From the NCBI GenBank assembly GCA_003117195.1, contig BDSI01000129.1, positions 124,001 through 188,000 on the forward strand: a stretch of 64,000 bases of DNA, read 5' to 3'. Within the stretch, counting starts at the first letter, position 1, and the number at the start of each line of letters is the position of its first letter. The translations under genes and the position numbers were made by a program. Positions 34,029-64,000 of the stretch are shown in pieces. The notes under the pieces are model-generated. The model saw only the letters and a program-made list of their open reading frames with translations. It was not told the origin of the DNA and ran no database searches. Source of the stretch: Eudorina sp. 2006-703-Eu-15. Taxonomy: Eukaryota; Chlorophyta; Chlorophyceae; Chlamydomonadales; Volvocaceae.

Positions 34029-35240
34029 GGCGGTCGTGCTTATCAGGTGGCTGGGTCCCTAGGGCATGCGTGTATCGGCGACCTGTCACGCACCCCCTCC
34101 CCCCGGGATCCGTATGCGTGCTCAGTTAATCATCTCCGAACCGCTCGCAAATTACACCAAAGAAAGGGAAGGGTCCACCTTGCAACGCGTACAAATATAT
34201 AATTTTCGAAATTGCAACAAATCTTCAGCCAATGACGGTCCATTTTTGGGGTCCGATTTGAGGTCCGACGTAAACATTAGCAAACCATAGGTGGCAGCGC
34301 CAGCGCGCACGTGCACTTTTCAGCACGATAAGAAATTACCCAGCAGCAGCCGCAGCCGCCGCCGCAGCCAACATACATCGAAATCGTTCCATCGAAATAG
34401 TAGTTGAACCTCTCAGCTGAAATCTGGTCAACACCTGTCGTCCGAATGCGGTCACGCACAGCACAAATCCGACCATCCATCTGCCTCCGTCTATCGACGT
34501 ACGACGCGCGGACGGATGCTCCTATGTACATCTACACGTGCATACCGTACACCAATGCTGTTAGTAGTTGGTCACGCGCAACGAACTGCGTGTACGGTAC
34601 TGCGTCGGGCCATCGGCACCTCGCACATCAGCATGTGGGCGTGTCACGATACATAGCACGCCCGGAAGTAAGGCGTACGCTTCCCGCCCGGCCGGGCGGC
34701 CACACATGCAAGCAAGCAGCAGCCAGCCAGCCATGCATCCAGGATGCAGCAGTCATGTAGCGAAAGTAAGCACTTTCTGGCACCTTCCACAAGTATTATT
34801 CGAGGTCCAAGCAAGGTAGGTCCAGGTACTGTACGTGCGCCCCGCCAGCTGCTGCCCCTTCAAAGCCTCTTCTCGACCACAACGCATCGCATTTATATCT
34901 CCGTCGACGACGGACAAATGATCGATCACCTCGAAACATACAAGTGCAGCATCGTCGTACACAGTCGTACATCCGTCCGTCCCGACAGGCACATGGATAG
35001 GCAGCACATGCATGCATTCCGACGGTCGCGCAGTGCTCGTCCAGCAAGTGGGCGACCCGCAATCACTTGGGTAGGTAGAATGACGCACGACGACCGAGTA
35101 CGACGGAGTACGACCGAGTATGACCGAGTACGACCGAGACGCCGACGCAAACATTTCGCATCCGCCATACACACACACACGCCCGTGCCGAGCACACCAT
35201 CCAGTCCTAGTCCTCCATCCAGTTACGTATCGACGCATGC

Positions 35241-35352
35241 ATCTCCATGTCTTCCGTCCCAGCCTCACTCTCTCATCTCCCTCATCTCCATGTCTTCCCA
35301 GCCTCCCTCACTCATCTCCATGTCTTCCGTCCCAGCCTCCCTCACTCATCTC
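35241..35352. repeat. Short minisatellite
   Basis: Three imperfect copies of a unit of about 38 bp contain CATCTCCATGTCTTCC and CAGCCTCCCTCACT. Confidence 0.8.
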
Positions 35353-36996
35353 CTTGCTTGTCTTCCAAGAAGCCCAGTGCACACCGCGCGTCAAGCCGTT
35401 CGCTTGCAGGGTTGATGGTATTTATTTCGCGAACGACGCAGTCGCCTGCTGCAGCCGCCGGCAGTGTGAACATGCGCAGTTCCCGCCCGCCCGCCCGCCC
35501 ACGCACGCAAGTACACACATACACAGATGCAAGCAGGCCCGCATCCGTCCTCGCTCACACACACGCAGCCGCTGTATATGCTCATGGCTTGCTTGTGGAC
35601 AGTCCACAGCACAATTGCAAGTCATCAGTACCAGCAGCAGCCGTTCGCAATATCAAGTCGCGTCATTCATCACACCCGCCCAATCCCCCTCCATCAGTGA
35701 AACTGCGCACATGATTGACTGACGCGTCCGCGCGCGCATTCAATCACGCGACAGGCATCCGTCCATCCATCCATCCAAAAGCACGCTGGCTGATTAGCAG
35801 GCTGGGTCGCAGGCATCGCAGGCGGGCAGGCATGGGTTGCAAAGCAAGCGCGCTTTGGCTGCTGGACGGGCCGATGAAAGGTGGGACTACCTAGCTAAGG
35901 TCGAACGGTAGGGCGATGGACCTAGCTATCTTGAATGTTTGGCACCCAGGCAGGGCATGCAGCCGGAGATGCAGCCCGACCACTGCTACTCCCGGCCCAG
36001 GCAGGACACCAAGTAAGGCGGGACTCCCGTACGTCTCCGGCGGCATCTATCTATCAGCGCTACATAAACGTTATGGCGCCGGCGCCACGGCGAGTCATCA
36101 ACCCACACGCGCACACGTACTACTTCAGCCGTACACATGCATGCACGTGCCCAGGTCAGATCATGGTCATGGTTATGCACATGCACACACATACACATAC
36201 ACACACATACACATCCACATGCACACACGTATCTTCATTGGGCGCTACTCGGCCCCTCGCATGTCACGCACTCCGTCCTGTTATGCCTATCTAAGAACAC
36301 ACATTCACACTCACACACACCGTACATGTGTATGTAGGCTTACGAGGATTGTTTTTGCAGTGTCCCCTCCACCCCATGGTCAGCGCATGCATACGCACCT
36401 GCTCATAGACTGCCGACGCGCGCAAAGATGAATAATCATGCTTGCCTAGGGACCTACGTACGGCTCGTAACTGGGCATCGCTGGGTCCGCATGTCTGCCT
36501 GTTGACGCTCGGACCGACAAGGCCCCCGGGCGACATGTCCTACACTGCAACTGAGCTACGAAGCACGCCCGCTCTGTGCCAGCAGCAGCACTCGACGTAC
36601 GGAAGACACCTACCCAACAACGACGACGAGCGAGGAAACACAAACATTGTTCATCCACGGGCGGCGACACCTGACCGTCAATCAAGGCAAGCAAGTACGC
36701 AACCTGCGCAAGCGCTCTTCCGTACACAATCCTTCTAGCCACAATCCTCTTCGCTACAACACCAATCCTTATAAAAAACAGCAGTACACTTCCTGTACGT
36801 CAGCGTGTGGACCGACGCCAGCCGGGCACGGACGAACGACATCGCACGGCACGGCACGGCACCACGCGCGCTGACAGCCAATAATAAATGGGCCCTACCT
36901 CCCCCGGGCACGACTACCCTACTGGCCTGCCGTCCGGTCGACGAGGACTCGTTTCAGGCTGCCGACCTCGCTCGGGCCGCGGCCGCCCACCTACCC

Positions 36997-63333
<26,337 letters not shown>

Positions 63334-64000
63334 CTGCAGAGGCCGAAACCCGGTTGCGTTGAGACGATACGCACGCAAGACGAGCCCTTCTGTCTGCTCC
63401 ACAGCTACTGGCTCATGCAGGTTGCCCCTGGTCCGTGAAGAGCATAATGCAGTCGTCTTCAAACCCCAGGCCCGGGCCCCGCCCGGTCTAAGTCCCGGGC
63501 CTTGGTGGCCCCCGATCGGCCCTGAAGGCACAGCGCTTTGCCCCCCGGTGCGTGGTCCCTCCCGCAGCCTCTTTCTCCCTCCCCCAGCCCCTTCCTCCCT
63601 CCCCCAGCCCCTTCCTCCCTCCCCCAGCCCCCTACCAGCCCCTTCCTCCCTCCCCCAGCCCCCTACCAGCCCTTCCTCCCTCCCCCAGCCCCTTCCTCCC
63701 TCCCCCAGCCCCTTCCTCCCTCCCCAGCCCCTTCCTCCCTCCCCCAGCCCCTTCCTCCCTCCCCCAGCCCCCTACCAGCCCCTTCCTCCCCCAGCCCCTT
63801 CCTCCCTCCCCCAGCCCCTTCCTCCCTCCCCCAGCCCCTTCCTCCCTCCCCCAGCCCCTTCCTCCCTCCCCAGCCCCTTCCTCCCTCCCCCAGCCCCTTC
63901 CTCCCTCCCCCAGCCCCTTCCTCCCTCCCCCAGCCCCTTCCTCCCCCAGCCCCTTCCTCCCTCCCCCAGCCCCTTCCTCCCTCCCCCAGCCCCTTCCTCC
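63334..64000. repeat. 20-bp minisatellite running off the right edge
   Basis: From about 63,550 to the window end there are more than 20 copies of CCTTCCTCCCTCCCCCAGCC, with CCTACCAGCC variants. It is probably in an intron or upstream flank of the channel gene. The segment 63,334-63,530 is open on the minus strand but has no recognisable domain. Confidence 0.9.

Larger units (their letters stand above)
31729..36996. other. Spacer between copy 3 and the giant channel gene
   Basis: I see no gene I can support. The part 31,730-32,095 is AT-rich. The stretch 32,770-33,110 contains TCCTTGCAGCACC twice, about 75 bp apart, and looks like degraded repeat. Imperfect CA/CACACATG runs fill 36,170-36,330. 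The channel gene's 3' untranslated region should lie here, just below 36,997. Several plus-strand frames have no recognisable domains. Confidence 0.5.

Overview
This window looks like nuclear DNA of a volvocine green alga (Volvox/Gonium/Chlamydomonas relatives, Chlamydomonadales). All recognisable genes are on the minus strand, split by many short introns. Their products carry proline-rich SPPPP-type linkers and cysteine-rich modules typical of volvocine extracellular matrix. Introns are full of GTAC-type words and microsatellites, and a few TTTTAGGG units, the telomere repeat of this group, sit in one intron. The species is an inference.

Left half (1-31,728): a tandem array of three paralogous secreted zinc metallopeptidases of family M43 (pappalysin/cytophagalysin type). 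Copy 1 (372-6,523) runs off the left edge. Copy 2 (12,175-22,033; 14 exons, about 850 aa) and copy 3 (25,323-31,728; 12 exons, about 991 aa) are complete as modelled. Exon borders and intron phases agree between paralogues. The architecture is signal peptide, cysteine-containing prodomain, M43 catalytic domain (HExxHxxGxxH, GD(Y/G)VSDTP, GNYMTY Met-turn), proline-rich linker, C-x-C-x-S-x-W modules and a proline-rich tail. Copy 3 has a low-complexity insertion of about 220 residues and probable GC-AG introns.

Spaces and introns of the array hold mobile elements: three hAT-like non-autonomous elements with 8-bp target duplications (3,519-4,025; 9,942-10,799; 23,538-24,469), a 344-bp miniature LTR element resembling SMART/TRIM elements (8,130-8,473), a MITE family with TGTAGTAGGTG ends (9,187-9,292; 28,521-28,623) plus a perfect 62-bp palindrome made from its end (8,822-8,883), and two dispersed short repeat families.

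Right half (36,997-63,333 and beyond): one giant minus-strand gene, modelled with 30 exons in the window whose phases all join to an uninterrupted frame of 5,160 residues; the 5' end lies beyond the right edge. Reading N to C it encodes C-type-lectin-like domains, two long extensin-like proline-rich regions, several DUF5011/HYR-like repeats, a large linker, a polycystin (TOP) domain and a polycystin channel core (S2-S6 recognisable, no evident S1, divergent pore), then a low-complexity tail of about 980 residues. It reads as a wall- or matrix-anchored polycystin channel and is the most unusual object here. The 31.7-37.0 kb spacer has no gene I can support.

The two halves suggest an extracellular-matrix neighbourhood (matrix proteases beside a lectin-bearing channel), but a functional link is only inference.
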